DNA from: Methylobacterium sp. 77
GTDB lineage: Bacteria > Pseudomonadota > Alphaproteobacteria > Rhizobiales > Beijerinckiaceae
Assembly (NCBI RefSeq): GCF_000372825.1
Contig: NZ_KB910516.1
Location: 4,344,011-4,408,010, forward strand
Length of the DNA: 64,000 nucleotides
Direction: 5' to 3'
A program made the translations under genes and the position numbers. Every line of letters starts with the position of its first letter. Within the stretch, counting starts at the first letter, position 1. Below are positions 45,497-54,673 of this stretch, piece by piece. Under the pieces are notes generated by a model. That model searched no databases and was not told the origin of the DNA. It saw only the letters and a list, made by a program, of their open reading frames with translations.

Positions 45497-46723
45497 GTGA
45501 GCGGCGGCGAGCGATTCGGCGCCGGCTTCCCGAGCGAGGCGCAGCCGCTGGCGGGCGCGACGATCCTCCAGATCATCCCGGCCCTCGACGCGGGCGGGGC
45601 CGAGCGCACCACCGTGGACGTGGCCGCCGCCCTCGCGGCCGTGGGCGCGCGGGCTCTGGTGGCGACGGAGGGCGGACGGCTCGTCGGCGAGATGCAGGCC
45701 AAGGGTGGAACCTGGCTGCCCTTCCCGGCCGCCTCCAAGAACCCGCTCGCCATGGCGCTGAATGTCGGGCGGCTCGCCGGCCTGTGCCGGCGGGAGGGGG
45801 TCGAGATCATTCATGCCCGCTCGCGGGCGCCGGCCTGGGTCGCACTCGGAGCGGCCCGCAGGCTGAAGATCCCCTACGTCACCACCTATCACGGCAGCTA
45901 TTCGGGGCGGACCGGGGTGAAGGTGCTCTACAATTCGGTGATGGCGCGCGGCGACGTGGTCATCGCCAATTCGCATTACACCGCCGACCTCATCCGCATG
46001 CTGCACCCCGAGCAGGCCGGCGACCGGGTCCGTGTGGTTCATCGCGGCACCGATCTCGCCCAGTTCTCTCCCGGCGCCGTGGCGCCGGCCCGGGTCGAGG
46101 CCCTGCGCCGGTCCTGGGGCGTCGCCCCGCATCAGCGGGTCGTTCTCCTCGCCGCCCGGCTCACCGCCTGGAAGGGGCAGCGCGTGCTGATCGAGGCCGC
46201 CTCGGTCCTGCGAGACCGCGGCATTGCCGATGTCTCCTTCGTCCTGGCCGGCGATCCACAGGGACGCTCGGCCTACGAGCGCGAACTCGATGCGCTGATC
46301 GAGGCGCGCGGATTGCGCGAGATCGTCCTGCGGGTCGGCCATTGCACCGACATGCCGGCTGCCTTCCGCGCGGCCTCGGTGGTCGCGGTTCCGTCCGTCG
46401 AGCCGGAGGCCTTCGGGCGTTCCGCGGTGGAGGCCCAGGCCCTCGGTACGCCGGTGGTGGTCTCGGATCTCGGCGCCGTGCCGGAGACGGTGCTCGCCCC
46501 GCCGGAAGTGCCGGCGGCGCAGCGCACCGGCTGGCGGGTGCCGCCCGGCGATGCGCCGGCCCTGGCCGAGGCCCTGCTGGAGGCGCTCAACCTCGGGGCG
46601 AGCGCGCGCGACGCCATGACCCGGCGCGGACGCGCCCATGTGGAGGCGCATTTCTCCCTCGACGGCATGGTGGGTGCCACCCTCGACGTCTATGCCGGGC
46701 TCCTCGCCGGCCGTCCCCGGTGA
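45497..46723 (+). CDS. Glycosyltransferase family 4
   Basis: A 408-residue GT-B fold enzyme, start GTG at 45497. The N-domain shows ILQIIPALDAGGAERTTVDV near residue 23 and HARSRAPAWVALGAARRLKI near 105; the C-domain shows RVVLLAARLTAWKGQRVLIE near 215 and the sugar-nucleotide site VVAVPSVEPEAFGRSAVEAQ near 297 (EX7E motif). It would transfer a sugar to a lipid or polysaccharide at the inner membrane face. No polysaccharide cluster surrounds it; the target is unknown. Confidence 0.85.
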   Translation: MSGGERFGAGFPSEAQPLAGATILQIIPALDAGGAERTTVDVAAALAAVGARALVATEGGRLVGEMQAKGGTWLPFPAASKNPLAMALNVGRLAGLCRREGVEIIHARSRAPAWVALGAARRLKIPYVTTYHGSYSGRTGVKVLYNSVMARGDVVIANSHYTADLIRMLHPEQAGDRVRVVHRGTDLAQFSPGAVAPARVEALRRSWGVAPHQRVVLLAARLTAWKGQRVLIEAASVLRDRGIADVSFVLAGDPQGRSAYERELDALIEARGLREIVLRVGHCTDMPAAFRAASVVAVPSVEPEAFGRSAVEAQALGTPVVVSDLGAVPETVLAPPEVPAAQRTGWRVPPGDAPALAEALLEALNLGASARDAMTRRGRAHVEAHFSLDGMVGATLDVYAGLLAGRPR

Positions 46724-46766
46724 GGCCTTATCGGCCGCTTCCGTGAACCAAACCGGCTCGCGCCTG

Positions 46767-46772
46767 TTGACA
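46767..46772 (+). promoter_or_regulatory. Possible -35 box for infC
   Basis: A consensus TTGACA lies 121 bases before the proposed infC start. No convincing -10 box follows at 17 bases, so the promoter is only suggested. Confidence 0.3.
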
Positions 46773-46892
46773 CGGCACGCAGTTCGGACATGGTGTCCGC
46801 AACCGGATTGCCGGAGCGATTGGTGGCCAGGTCTAGCCCTTCGGGTGACGTCCGCAGGCTGCCGTTTCGTCGTTCACTAGGAGATTGAAGCC

Positions 46893-47435
46893 ATTCGTAG
46901 ACCAATGAGAGCCATGCCGGCCCCGCAGAAGGACGGGCCGCGCGCCAATCGGGACATCCGTGGTGTCCGCGAAGTGCAGCTCATCGATGATACCGGGCAG
47001 AACCGCGGTGTCGTTGCCTTCTTCGACGCGCTCACCCTTGCCGAAGAGGCGGGCCTCGATCTCGTGGAGATCGCGCCGAACTCCGTTCCTCCCGTCTGTA
47101 AGCTTCTCGATTACGGCCGCTTCCGCTTCAACGAACAGAAGAAGCAGAACGAGGCCCGCAAGAAGCAGAAGACGGTCGAGGTCAAGGAGATCAAGCTCCG
47201 GCCGGGCATCGACAAGCACGACTACGACACCAAGATGAAGGCCGTCATCCGCTTCTTCGAAGAAGGCGACAAGGTGAAGGTGACCCTTCGCTTCCGTGGC
47301 CGCGAGATGGCCCACCAGGATATCGGACTGCGCCTGCTCGAACGGGTGAAGAACGAGACCCAGGAGATCGCCAAGGTGGAAAGCGAGCCGATGCTCGAAG
47401 GCCGCCAGATGATCATGATCCTGGCGCCGCGCTGA
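46893..47435 (+). CDS. infC: Translation initiation factor IF-3, probable AUU start
   Basis: A 180-residue factor that keeps 30S subunits free and proofreads the start codon. The domain order is complete: [39 protein letters not shown], the Lys-rich linker ([20 protein letters not shown]) and the C-domain ([20 protein letters not shown]). The first ATG (46905) would begin MRAMPAP, but ATT at 46893 gives the conserved RRP start and lies 9 bases after AGGAG (46879-46883), whereas the ATG is 21 bases away. AUU starts are the known autoregulatory device of infC. Alternative: ATT at 46884, too close to the ribosome-binding site. Confidence 0.93.
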   Translation: MRRPMRAMPAPQKDGPRANRDIRGVREVQLIDDTGQNRGVVAFFDALTLAEEAGLDLVEIAPNSVPPVCKLLDYGRFRFNEQKKQNEARKKQKTVEVKEIKLRPGIDKHDYDTKMKAVIRFFEEGDKVKVTLRFRGREMAHQDIGLRLLERVKNETQEIAKVESEPMLEGRQMIMILAPR

Positions 47436-47462
47436 TCGTCTCGACGGATTAACCGTTTCGTG

Positions 47463-47496
47463 AAAACGCCGCTTCCCTCTGGGAGGCGGCGTTTTT
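47463..47496 (+). terminator. Intrinsic terminator of infC
   Basis: A 15-bp stem (47463-47477 with 47481-47495, one T-G pair) with a 3-base TCT loop, ending in TTTTT. It starts 27 bases after the infC stop, and the A-run on the other side allows bidirectional use. Confidence 0.85.
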
Positions 47497-47513
47497 CGTT
47501 GGGCTCGCGTCTA

Positions 47514-47539
47514 AAGAGGCGGTCGTGCGACCGCCTCTT
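47514..47539. terminator. Second hairpin between convergent infC and debranching-enzyme genes
   Basis: AAGAGGCGGTCG (47514-47525) pairs with CGACCGCCTCTT (47528-47539). It lies just after the minus-strand stop at 47555 in the direction of that gene's transcription, so it is probably its terminator. Confidence 0.65.
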
Positions 47540-47554
47540 CGTGGTTTTCGTCCG

Positions 47555-49888
47555 CTACTTCACCACCGAGACCTGTGCGTCGCCGACGCGCCGCAGCACG
47601 TTGACGGTGACGTCACTGCCGTAGCGCTGGACCCGCAGGTCGATCCGTGATTCGCCGAGCTTCAGGTTGAAGATCGAGACGCCTTCGAGGAAGTCCGGCA
47701 GGGTCGGATTGCGCAGTCGGATGCGGTTGCGGTCGTGCTGGATCTCGAGGCCGATACAGGCCGAGAGGAAGGCGAACGGTGCCGCCGCCGCCCAAGCCTG
47801 GGGCGAGCAGGCCACCGGGTAGGAGACCGGTCCGCGCTGGTTGCGACGCATGAAGCCGCAGAACAGCTCCGGCAGCCGCTTCTGGTCTTGGTAGAGGGCG
47901 GTATCGAACATGCCCTGGAAGATGCGGGACGCTTCCGGCTTCAGGTCGTAGCGGGCGAGGCCCATCGCGACCAGGGCGTTGTCGTGCGGCCAGATCGAGC
48001 CGTTATGGTAGGACATCGGGTTGTACCGAGCCTCACCGCGCGCGATCGTGCGCACGCCCCAGCCGTTGAATCCGTCCTTCGACAGGAGGTTGGCGGCGAC
48101 GCTGGCGGCACGCTCCGGCAGGGCGATGCCGGTGAAGAGGGCGTGACCGGCATTGGACGAGCGCACGGCGCATTGCTTCTTCGCCCCGTCGAGGGCCAGC
48201 GCATAGGTGCCGATCTCCTCGCACCAGAAGGCCTTGTCGAAGCTCTCGCGCAGGTGACGGGCCTCGTCGCCGAGACGGGCGGCGAACGCGTCATGGCCGA
48301 GAAGGGTAGCGAGCTTGGCCATGCCGTTCTTGGCGGCATAGACGTAGCCCTGGACCTCGCAGAGCGCGATCGGGCCTTTGGCGAGCTGCCCGTCGGTATG
48401 GAAGATCGAGTCGTGGCTGTCCTTCCAGCCCTGATTCTCGAGGCCCTTGTCGGTATCGCGGGCATATTCGACGAAGCCGTCGCCGTCCCGGTCGCCGTAT
48501 TTGTTCATCCATTCGACGGCGAGTTCGAGCGCCGGCCAGATCCTGGCGATGGTCTCGCGGTCGCCGGTGACGGCGTAATACTCGTAGGCCAGCATGACGA
48601 AGAGCGGCGTGCCGTCGATCGTCCCGTAATAGTGCCGGAACGGCACCTCGCCGAGCATCGCCATCTCACCGCGACGGGTCTCGTGCAGCACCTTGCCGGG
48701 CTGCGCGTCGGCGGCGGGGTCCGTCGCCTTGGCCTGGGTCGAGGCGAGGTAGCGCAGGACGCCCTTGGCGAAATTCGGGTCAATCCAGAGCGCCATCATC
48801 GCGGTGATGATGCCGTCGCGGCCGAAGACGGTGGAGTACCAGGGGATGCCGGCGAAGGGGTAGATGCCCTCCGGCGTGCGGCTCGCCAGCATGTAGAGGT
48901 CGGCGGTGGCGCGGCAGGCCGCCTCGTTGAACTGGTCGTTCGATGAGATGATCGTGGTGATGCCGGCCGTGAGCTGGCGCAGGTCCCGGCGCGCATCGCG
49001 ATAGGCGCGGGCGAAGATCACGCCTTCTCCGAGCCCCTTCGGATGGCGCGCGCCGGCGCCGCTTCCGGCCGCCTGGGACAGGCCCGCGGCGGCGTCCTCG
49101 CCGACCTTCTCGGCGGCAGGCGCGCTGGTGAAGGCCCGGTGCGATTCGCAGACGACGCGGATGAACAGCGACGCCCGGCCGCCCGGCGGAAGCGAGACCT
49201 CGAACTCGGCGCGGCCCGGCTCGATATGTTTCGGCTTCGGCCCGAAATGCAGGCTCGTGGTGCGCACCACCTCGTCGAGGCCGACATAGCGGAACTGGAC
49301 CTCCGATCCGCTGGCCACCTGGACGCTGCGCTTGCCGCGGACCGGGCGGTCCATGCCGCGCACCTCGAACAGGTCGCGGAAATCGGCGTCGAAGGTCACG
49401 CCGACCTTCAGGTGCCAATGTCGCGAATCGTAATTGCGCAGGCCGATCCGGTCGTAGCAGGCGCCCTTGAACAGGAACTTGGTCCGCTCGATCGCGATCA
49501 GTTCGCGCGGGATGGTGGTCTCGTCATGGGCATCGATGCGGATGTCCGGCGTCGTCATGTCGACGCTGAGCGCGCCGTTATCGTCCTGCATCACCGAGGA
49601 GAGCAGCAGCGGCCGCTGATCCTCGACGGTGAAACCGAGGCGCGACAGGTAGCGCGTATCCTGGAAGTACAGACCTTCGGGGCCGGGAAGCACGCCGATA
49701 TCGCCGTAGCTGTCGAGGACGGCGAAAGCCTCGCCGTATTTCAGCGACCGTAACGGCCGCTCGACCAGCGAGGTCTGCGCCTCGATATGATATTGCGGCA
49801 GCACCTCGTCGGCATCCTGGAAGCCCTGTCCCAAGCCGTTCGCGCTGGGACCATCCTGTGTCGTCGCCGTGGAAGTGTTCGCCGCCAT
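47555..49888 (-). CDS. Glycogen debranching-type enzyme (amylo-alpha-1,6-glucosidase family)
   Basis: A 777-residue protein. The N-terminal GDE_N-type domain covers about residues 40-260 (RSLKYGEAFAVLDSYGDIGV, GPEGLYFQDTRYLSRLGF). After a Gly/Ala-rich insertion (AAAGLSQAAGSGAGARHPKG) comes an (alpha/alpha)6 glycosidase domain: GIPWYSTVFGRDGIITAMMA near 335, GLENQGWKDSHDSIFHTDGQ near 480 and MSYHNGSIWPHDNALVAMGL near 635, with likely acid residues in the last two. It would act on alpha-glucan or trehalose-type polymers in the cytosol. The start at the ATG at 49888 drops a basic, unconserved leader. Confidence 0.85.
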   Translation of the reverse strand: MAANTSTATTQDGPSANGLGQGFQDADEVLPQYHIEAQTSLVERPLRSLKYGEAFAVLDSYGDIGVLPGPEGLYFQDTRYLSRLGFTVEDQRPLLLSSVMQDDNGALSVDMTTPDIRIDAHDETTIPRELIAIERTKFLFKGACYDRIGLRNYDSRHWHLKVGVTFDADFRDLFEVRGMDRPVRGKRSVQVASGSEVQFRYVGLDEVVRTTSLHFGPKPKHIEPGRAEFEVSLPPGGRASLFIRVVCESHRAFTSAPAAEKVGEDAAAGLSQAAGSGAGARHPKGLGEGVIFARAYRDARRDLRQLTAGITTIISSNDQFNEAACRATADLYMLASRTPEGIYPFAGIPWYSTVFGRDGIITAMMALWIDPNFAKGVLRYLASTQAKATDPAADAQPGKVLHETRRGEMAMLGEVPFRHYYGTIDGTPLFVMLAYEYYAVTGDRETIARIWPALELAVEWMNKYGDRDGDGFVEYARDTDKGLENQGWKDSHDSIFHTDGQLAKGPIALCEVQGYVYAAKNGMAKLATLLGHDAFAARLGDEARHLRESFDKAFWCEEIGTYALALDGAKKQCAVRSSNAGHALFTGIALPERAASVAANLLSKDGFNGWGVRTIARGEARYNPMSYHNGSIWPHDNALVAMGLARYDLKPEASRIFQGMFDTALYQDQKRLPELFCGFMRRNQRGPVSYPVACSPQAWAAAAPFAFLSACIGLEIQHDRNRIRLRNPTLPDFLEGVSIFNLKLGESRIDLRVQRYGSDVTVNVLRRVGDAQVSVVK

Positions 49889-50179
49889 GCTGGAACGTCT
49901 CCGGGAAATGAGCTGCCGGATCTGCGGCATCGAAGCCGGGCCTTACCCGCCCTGACCCCGCAGATCGGTGTGTCGCATCGAACGATCGCGAACGGGAGGT
50001 CCGCGCGTCGGCACGCTGGGCTGAACCTCAGACTCGCGAATCAAAAGGCCGCCGATCGCGACCAGGCGACTCGGCGGCCTTCTGGAACCGGTATCGACAA
50101 TGCTCGCATGGAGCGCCGCCGACGCGGAGAAGGTTAGCAAGGCTGGTGCCCGATGGCATCAACCTTTTGGAAACGTTTT
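49889..50179. other. Intergenic region between the debranching and GT4 genes
   Basis: No gene supported; the only clear element is the terminator listed at 50041-50081. The debranching-enzyme promoter must lie here. Confidence 0.4.
50041..50081 (-). terminator. Intrinsic terminator of the GT4 gene
   Basis: On the minus strand AAGGCCGCC (50081-50073) pairs with GGCGGCCTT (50053-50045) around a 19-base loop, followed by a TTTTGA tail. It is about 100 bases past the glycosyltransferase stop. Confidence 0.7.
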
Positions 50180-51313
50180 TTAAGCGGGCATCGCCGCGGC
50201 GGAGAGCGACGGACGGGCCGAGCCGTTGAGATCGCCGTAATGCGGGGTGAAGCCGCCCGCATGGGGCATCTTGATCACGTTTTTCTCGCCGGCGATCAAC
50301 TGCTCGTAGACCGCGACGTATTTCTTCACCATGCACTCGGCGGTGAACTGCGTCTCGAAATGCCGGCGGACGCCGGCGCGGCTCATGGTCTTCACCTTGT
50401 GCACGGCCGCGACCGCGTCATCCATCGTCTCGCACAGGACGCCGCTGACGCCGTCGGCGATGACCTCGGGGACCGAGCCGTTGCGGAACGCGATCACCGG
50501 GGTACCGGCCGACATCGCCTCGATCATGACGAGGCCGAACGGCTCCGGCCAGTCGATCGGGAAGGCCAGCGCCAGCGCGTTTCCGAGGAAGTCCTTTTTC
50601 TGTTCCTCGTTGATCTCACCGATATACTCGACGAGCGGATGGTGGATCATCGGCTCGATGACCTCATCCCAGTAATCCTGGTCGGCCTTGTCGACCTTGG
50701 CCGCGATCTTCAGCTTCACGCCGGACTGGATCGCCATCTGGATCGCACGGTCGGGGCGCTTCTCGGGTGAGATGCGGCCGAGGAAGGCGAGGTATCCGCC
50801 CTTGGCATCCGGATAATACGGGCAATTCTCTGCCGGCAGGCCGTGATGGATGGTCGACTGCCAGTTCGAGTTCGACGGCATCGGCTCACGCTGGTTGTCG
50901 GAGATCGACACCAGGGGCATGCCGGTGAAGGTGCGATAGACCGGCATGAAATCCGGGACGTCGAGGCGGCCGTGCATGGTCGTCACGCACTTGTGGTACA
51001 GGTCCTCGAACATCGGATACTGCAGGAGATCGATGTGGAAGTGCAGCACATCGAATTCGTGCGCCCGCTTGTGCACATTGTGCAGCATCGCCAGGTGGCT
51101 CGCGGTATGGTCGCGGTAGCCCAGCAGGCGAAGCCCCTCCGGCGTGCAGGCCGCGAGCTTTGCAGAGGTCTCGGAATCGCCGCTTGCGAACAGAGTCACG
51201 TCATGTCCCTGGCGGACGAGTTCTTCCGTGATCCACGATACGACGCGCTCGGTACCGCCATAGAACTTAGGAGGGACAGCCTCCGAGAGCGGAGCAATCT
51301 GGGCAATGCGCAC
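50180..51313 (-). CDS. Glycosyltransferase family 4
   Basis: A 377-residue GT-B enzyme starting with GTG at 51313: RIAQIAPLSEAVPPKFYGGT is the classic N-terminus, with CAGGAG seven to eight bases upstream. Later motifs are YLAFLGRISPEKRPDRAIQM near 190, AFPIDWPEPFGLVMIEAMSA near 285 (the EX7E sugar-nucleotide site) and VPEVIADGVSGVLCET. Proteins of this type often sit beside debranching enzymes in Methylobacterium-like genomes, so a role in alpha-glucan or osmolyte metabolism is likely but unproven. The ATG 21 codons further upstream is not supported. Confidence 0.85.
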   Translation of the reverse strand: MRIAQIAPLSEAVPPKFYGGTERVVSWITEELVRQGHDVTLFASGDSETSAKLAACTPEGLRLLGYRDHTASHLAMLHNVHKRAHEFDVLHFHIDLLQYPMFEDLYHKCVTTMHGRLDVPDFMPVYRTFTGMPLVSISDNQREPMPSNSNWQSTIHHGLPAENCPYYPDAKGGYLAFLGRISPEKRPDRAIQMAIQSGVKLKIAAKVDKADQDYWDEVIEPMIHHPLVEYIGEINEEQKKDFLGNALALAFPIDWPEPFGLVMIEAMSAGTPVIAFRNGSVPEVIADGVSGVLCETMDDAVAAVHKVKTMSRAGVRRHFETQFTAECMVKKYVAVYEQLIAGEKNVIKMPHAGGFTPHYGDLNGSARPSLSAAAMPA

Positions 51314-51785
51314 GAAACGTCTCCTGTAAGGTCGAATATTGCGACGACCTAACGCCATCCGGCCTGAGTGGGACATGAACGGAACTCACGGCTAAGGTTA
51401 TGGTTCCTCGCCCCGCCAGGGCGCCATTCCCTATCGTCGTCGAGGCGCCGGATGTCCCCGGTATCCTCGTTTCCAGACCTCCCGAGACGATCGCGGGACA
51501 CGCCCGAGCCGACTGAGGAACCCTGCGGGCAAGCGGCCGAAAGCCCGCGTGGCGACGGGGGTGGAGCCGGCCGGGACGCGGCCTGCGCGGATCGGTCGTG
51601 TTGCCGGAGGTCACCCGGCACTTACTTGCCTACCGCATGGCCGGATTTGTGCGACGCACGATGCCCTTGTTTCGCTCCGAGGGGTCGTCTAAGCCTCGCG
51701 CCAGCGCAGTCTGGCATTGGAGCAATTCCATACCCATCGAGCGCTCGCGAGGCGTTTCGCCCGCCACGAACACGAGAGGTGTCGC
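51314..51785. other. Divergent region upstream of the nuo operon
   Basis: About 470 bases without a supported gene. It should carry the promoter of the complex I operon and of the leftward GT4 gene. I find no clear -35/-10 pair, so the promoter cannot be placed. Confidence 0.45.
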
Positions 51786-52151
51786 ATGACAGGCCTGCTG
51801 GCGGATTACCTGCCGCTCATCGTCTTCATCGGCGTGTCCGTCTTCATCGCGGCGGCTCTCCTCGTCGCGCCGTTCCTGGTTGCCTACAGCAGCCCGGATC
51901 CGGAGAAACTCTCGGCCTACGAGTGCGGCTTCAACGCTTTCGACGACGCCCGCATGAAGTTCGACGTGCGGTTCTACCTCGTCGCGATCCTGTTCATCAT
52001 CTTCGACCTGGAAGTGGCCTTCCTGTTCCCCTGGGCGATCACCTTCGGGGAGCTCGGCTGGTTCGGCATGTGGTCGATGATGGCCTTCCTCGGCGTGCTC
52101 ACGGTCGGGTTCGTCTACGAGTGGCGCAAGGGCGCCCTCGAATGGGACTGA
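51786..52151 (+). CDS. nuoA: NADH-quinone oxidoreductase subunit A
   Basis: A 121-residue membrane subunit of proton-pumping complex I. Three helices and the conserved loop [20 protein letters not shown] (with the quinone-gate Cys) followed by [20 protein letters not shown] identify it. The ATG at 51786 gives standard length; the longer frame adds a His/Arg-rich leader. It is the first gene of the operon, 52 bases before nuoB. Confidence 0.96.
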   Translation: MTGLLADYLPLIVFIGVSVFIAAALLVAPFLVAYSSPDPEKLSAYECGFNAFDDARMKFDVRFYLVAILFIIFDLEVAFLFPWAITFGELGWFGMWSMMAFLGVLTVGFVYEWRKGALEWD

Positions 52152-52203
52152 TCGTCCCTCCGACCTGACATCGCATTGCCCGAAGCCTGATCCCGAGAAA
52201 CCG

Positions 52204-52791
52204 ATGGCCTTCAGCCCCGACATCACCCGGATCCCAGCCGTCGCCCCGGCACCGAAGGGGATCATCGATCCCAATACCGGCCGGCCGATCGGCGCCGACG
52301 ATCCGACCTTCCTGTCGATCAATAGCGAACTCGCCGATCGCGGATTCCTCATCACTTCGACGGACGACCTCATCAACTGGGCCCGCACCGGGTCGCTGAT
52401 GTGGATGACGTTCGGTCTCGCCTGCTGCGCGGTCGAGATGATGCAGATGTCGATGCCGCGCTACGATTGCGAGCGCTTCGGCTTCGCCCCGCGCGGATCG
52501 CCGCGCCAGTCCGACGTTATGATCGTCGCCGGCACGCTCACCAACAAGATGGCCCCGGCCCTGCGCAAGGTCTACGACCAGATGCCGGAGCCGCGCTACG
52601 TCATTTCCATGGGCTCCTGCGCCAATGGCGGCGGCTACTACCATTATTCCTATTCGGTGGTGCGCGGCTGCGACCGGGTGGTGCCGGTGGACATCTACGT
52701 GCCCGGCTGCCCGCCCACGGCGGAGGCGCTGCTCTACGGCGTGCTCCTTTTGCAGAAGAAGATCCGCCGTACCGGCACGATCGAGCGCTGA
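52204..52791 (+). CDS. nuoB: NADH-quinone oxidoreductase subunit B
   Basis: A 195-residue peripheral-arm subunit carrying iron-sulfur centre N2, the electron donor to quinone. Its ligands are the paired Cys in [19 protein letters not shown] and the two Cys in [13 protein letters not shown] and [13 protein letters not shown]. The N-terminal ~40 residues are a variable leader. Confidence 0.96.
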   Translation: MAFSPDITRIPAVAPAPKGIIDPNTGRPIGADDPTFLSINSELADRGFLITSTDDLINWARTGSLMWMTFGLACCAVEMMQMSMPRYDCERFGFAPRGSPRQSDVMIVAGTLTNKMAPALRKVYDQMPEPRYVISMGSCANGGGYYHYSYSVVRGCDRVVPVDIYVPGCPPTAEALLYGVLLLQKKIRRTGTIER

Positions 52792-52799
52792 GGACCGCG

Positions 52800-53444
52800 A
52801 TGAGCAACGGCATCTCGATCCTCGCCCATACCGCCGCCCCAGCCGACGGCTCGCTCCAGGCGCTCAGCGACCATGTCGGCGCGGCGCTCGGCCCGGCCAT
52901 CGTCTCGCGCACGATCGCCTTCGGCGAACTCACCCTGAACGTCCAGGCGAGCGACATCGTCTATGCGCTGACCTACCTGCGCGACGACCCGGCCTGCGCC
53001 TTCCGCTGCTTCATCGACATCTGCGGCGCGGATTATCCCAATCGGGAGAAGCGGTTCGACGTCGTCTACCACCTGCTCTCGCTGCGCCATAACAGCCGTA
53101 TCCGGGTGAAGGTGCAGACCGACGACCAGACGGCCGTGCCGAGCGTCATCGACGTTTTCCCGGCGGCGAACTGGTTCGAGCGCGAAACCTACGACCTCTA
53201 CGGAATCCTGTTTTCCGGTCATCCGGACCTGCGCCGGCTGCTCACCGATTACGGGTTCGAAGGACACCCCCTGCGCAAGGACTTCCCGCTCACCGGCTTC
53301 GTCGAGGTTCGCTACGACCAGGACGAGGCGCGCGTGGTCTACGAACCGGTGAAGCTGACGCAGGAATTCCGGAACTTCGACTTCCTCTCGCCATGGGAGG
53401 GCACGGAGTACGTGCTCCCCGGCGACGAGAAGAAATCGGCTTGA
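52800..53444 (+). CDS. nuoC: NADH-quinone oxidoreductase subunit C
   Basis: A 214-residue connecting subunit. [20 protein letters not shown] near residue 70 and [20 protein letters not shown] near 120 are the family signatures, then [20 protein letters not shown]. The ATG at 52800, 8 bases after the nuoB stop, is chosen; the upstream part of the open frame is the nuoB shadow. It is a separate protein from NuoD, as in most alphaproteobacteria. Confidence 0.95.
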   Translation: MSNGISILAHTAAPADGSLQALSDHVGAALGPAIVSRTIAFGELTLNVQASDIVYALTYLRDDPACAFRCFIDICGADYPNREKRFDVVYHLLSLRHNSRIRVKVQTDDQTAVPSVIDVFPAANWFERETYDLYGILFSGHPDLRRLLTDYGFEGHPLRKDFPLTGFVEVRYDQDEARVVYEPVKLTQEFRNFDFLSPWEGTEYVLPGDEKKSA

Positions 53445-53460
53445 GCGGCGGAGCGAGGCC

Positions 53461-54651
53461 ATGACCGAGCACAACATCCGCAACTTCGCGATCAATTTCG
53501 GGCCCCAGCATCCGGCGGCGCACGGCGTGCTGCGCCTCGTGCTGGAACTCGACGGCGAGATCGTCGAGCGCGTCGATCCGCATATCGGCCTGCTCCATCG
53601 CGGCACCGAGAAGCTGATCGAGCACAAGACCTACCTGCAGGCGACGCCGTATTTCGACCGGCTCGACTACGTTTCGCCGATGAACCAGGAGCACGCCTTC
53701 TGCCTCGGCATCGAGAAGCTGCTCGGGCTCACGGTGCCGCGTCGGGCGCAGCTGATCCGCACCCTGTTCTGCGAGATCGGCCGCATCCTCTCCCACCTTC
53801 TCAACGTCACCACGCAGGCGATGGATGTCGGCGCGCTGACGCCGCCGCTCTGGGGCTTCGAGGAGCGCGAGAAGCTGATGATCTTCTACGAGCGCGCGTC
53901 CGGCGCTCGTCTGCACGCCAATTACTTCCGCCCCGGCGGCGTCCATCAGGATCTGCCGCCCGCGCTGATCGACGATATCGAGGCGTTCATCGATCCCTTC
54001 CTGCAGGTGGTCGACGATCTCGACGACCTCGTCATGTCGAACCGCATCTTCAAGCAGCGAAACGTCGATATCGGCATCGTCACCGTGGACGAGGCGATGG
54101 CCTGGGGCTTCTCGGGCGTGATGGTGCGCGGCTCGGGCATCCCGTGGGACCTGCGCAAGTCGCAGCCCTACGAGTGCTACGAAGAGATGGAATTCGACGT
54201 CCCCGTGGGGAAGAACGGCGACACCTACGATCGCCAGGTCATCCGCATGGAAGAGATGCGCGAATCGGCCAAGATCATGCGGCAATGCTGCGTCAAGCTG
54301 CGTGAACCCGCCGGAATCGGGCCGATCGCGGCCACCGACGGTAAGTTCGCGCCGCCGCCGCGCCGCGAGATGAAGCGCTCGATGGAAGCGCTGATCCACC
54401 ATTTCAAGCTCTACACCGAGGGCTTCCACGTGCCGGCCGGGGAAGTTTACGCCGCGGTCGAGGCGCCCAAGGGCGAGTTCGGCGTCTATCTCGTCGCCGA
54501 CGGCACCAACAAGCCCTACCGCTGCAAGATCCGCGCTCCGGGTTTCGCCCATCTCCAGGCGATGGACTGGATGTGCCGCGGCCACATGCTGGCCGATGTG
54601 TCCTGCGTGCTCGGCACGCTCGACATCGTGTTCGGCGAGGTGGACCGGTGA
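53461..54651 (+). CDS. nuoD: NADH-quinone oxidoreductase subunit D
   Basis: A 396-residue 49-kDa subunit that with NuoB builds the quinone site. Landmarks are [20 protein letters not shown] near residue 15, [20 protein letters not shown] near 40, [11 protein letters not shown] with [20 protein letters not shown], and the C-terminal [20 protein letters not shown]. It has the complete length of the short NuoD form. Confidence 0.97.
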   Translation: MTEHNIRNFAINFGPQHPAAHGVLRLVLELDGEIVERVDPHIGLLHRGTEKLIEHKTYLQATPYFDRLDYVSPMNQEHAFCLGIEKLLGLTVPRRAQLIRTLFCEIGRILSHLLNVTTQAMDVGALTPPLWGFEEREKLMIFYERASGARLHANYFRPGGVHQDLPPALIDDIEAFIDPFLQVVDDLDDLVMSNRIFKQRNVDIGIVTVDEAMAWGFSGVMVRGSGIPWDLRKSQPYECYEEMEFDVPVGKNGDTYDRQVIRMEEMRESAKIMRQCCVKLREPAGIGPIAATDGKFAPPPRREMKRSMEALIHHFKLYTEGFHVPAGEVYAAVEAPKGEFGVYLVADGTNKPYRCKIRAPGFAHLQAMDWMCRGHMLADVSCVLGTLDIVFGEVDR

Positions 54652-54673
54652 CCGTATTCGAGGTTTCGAACTG

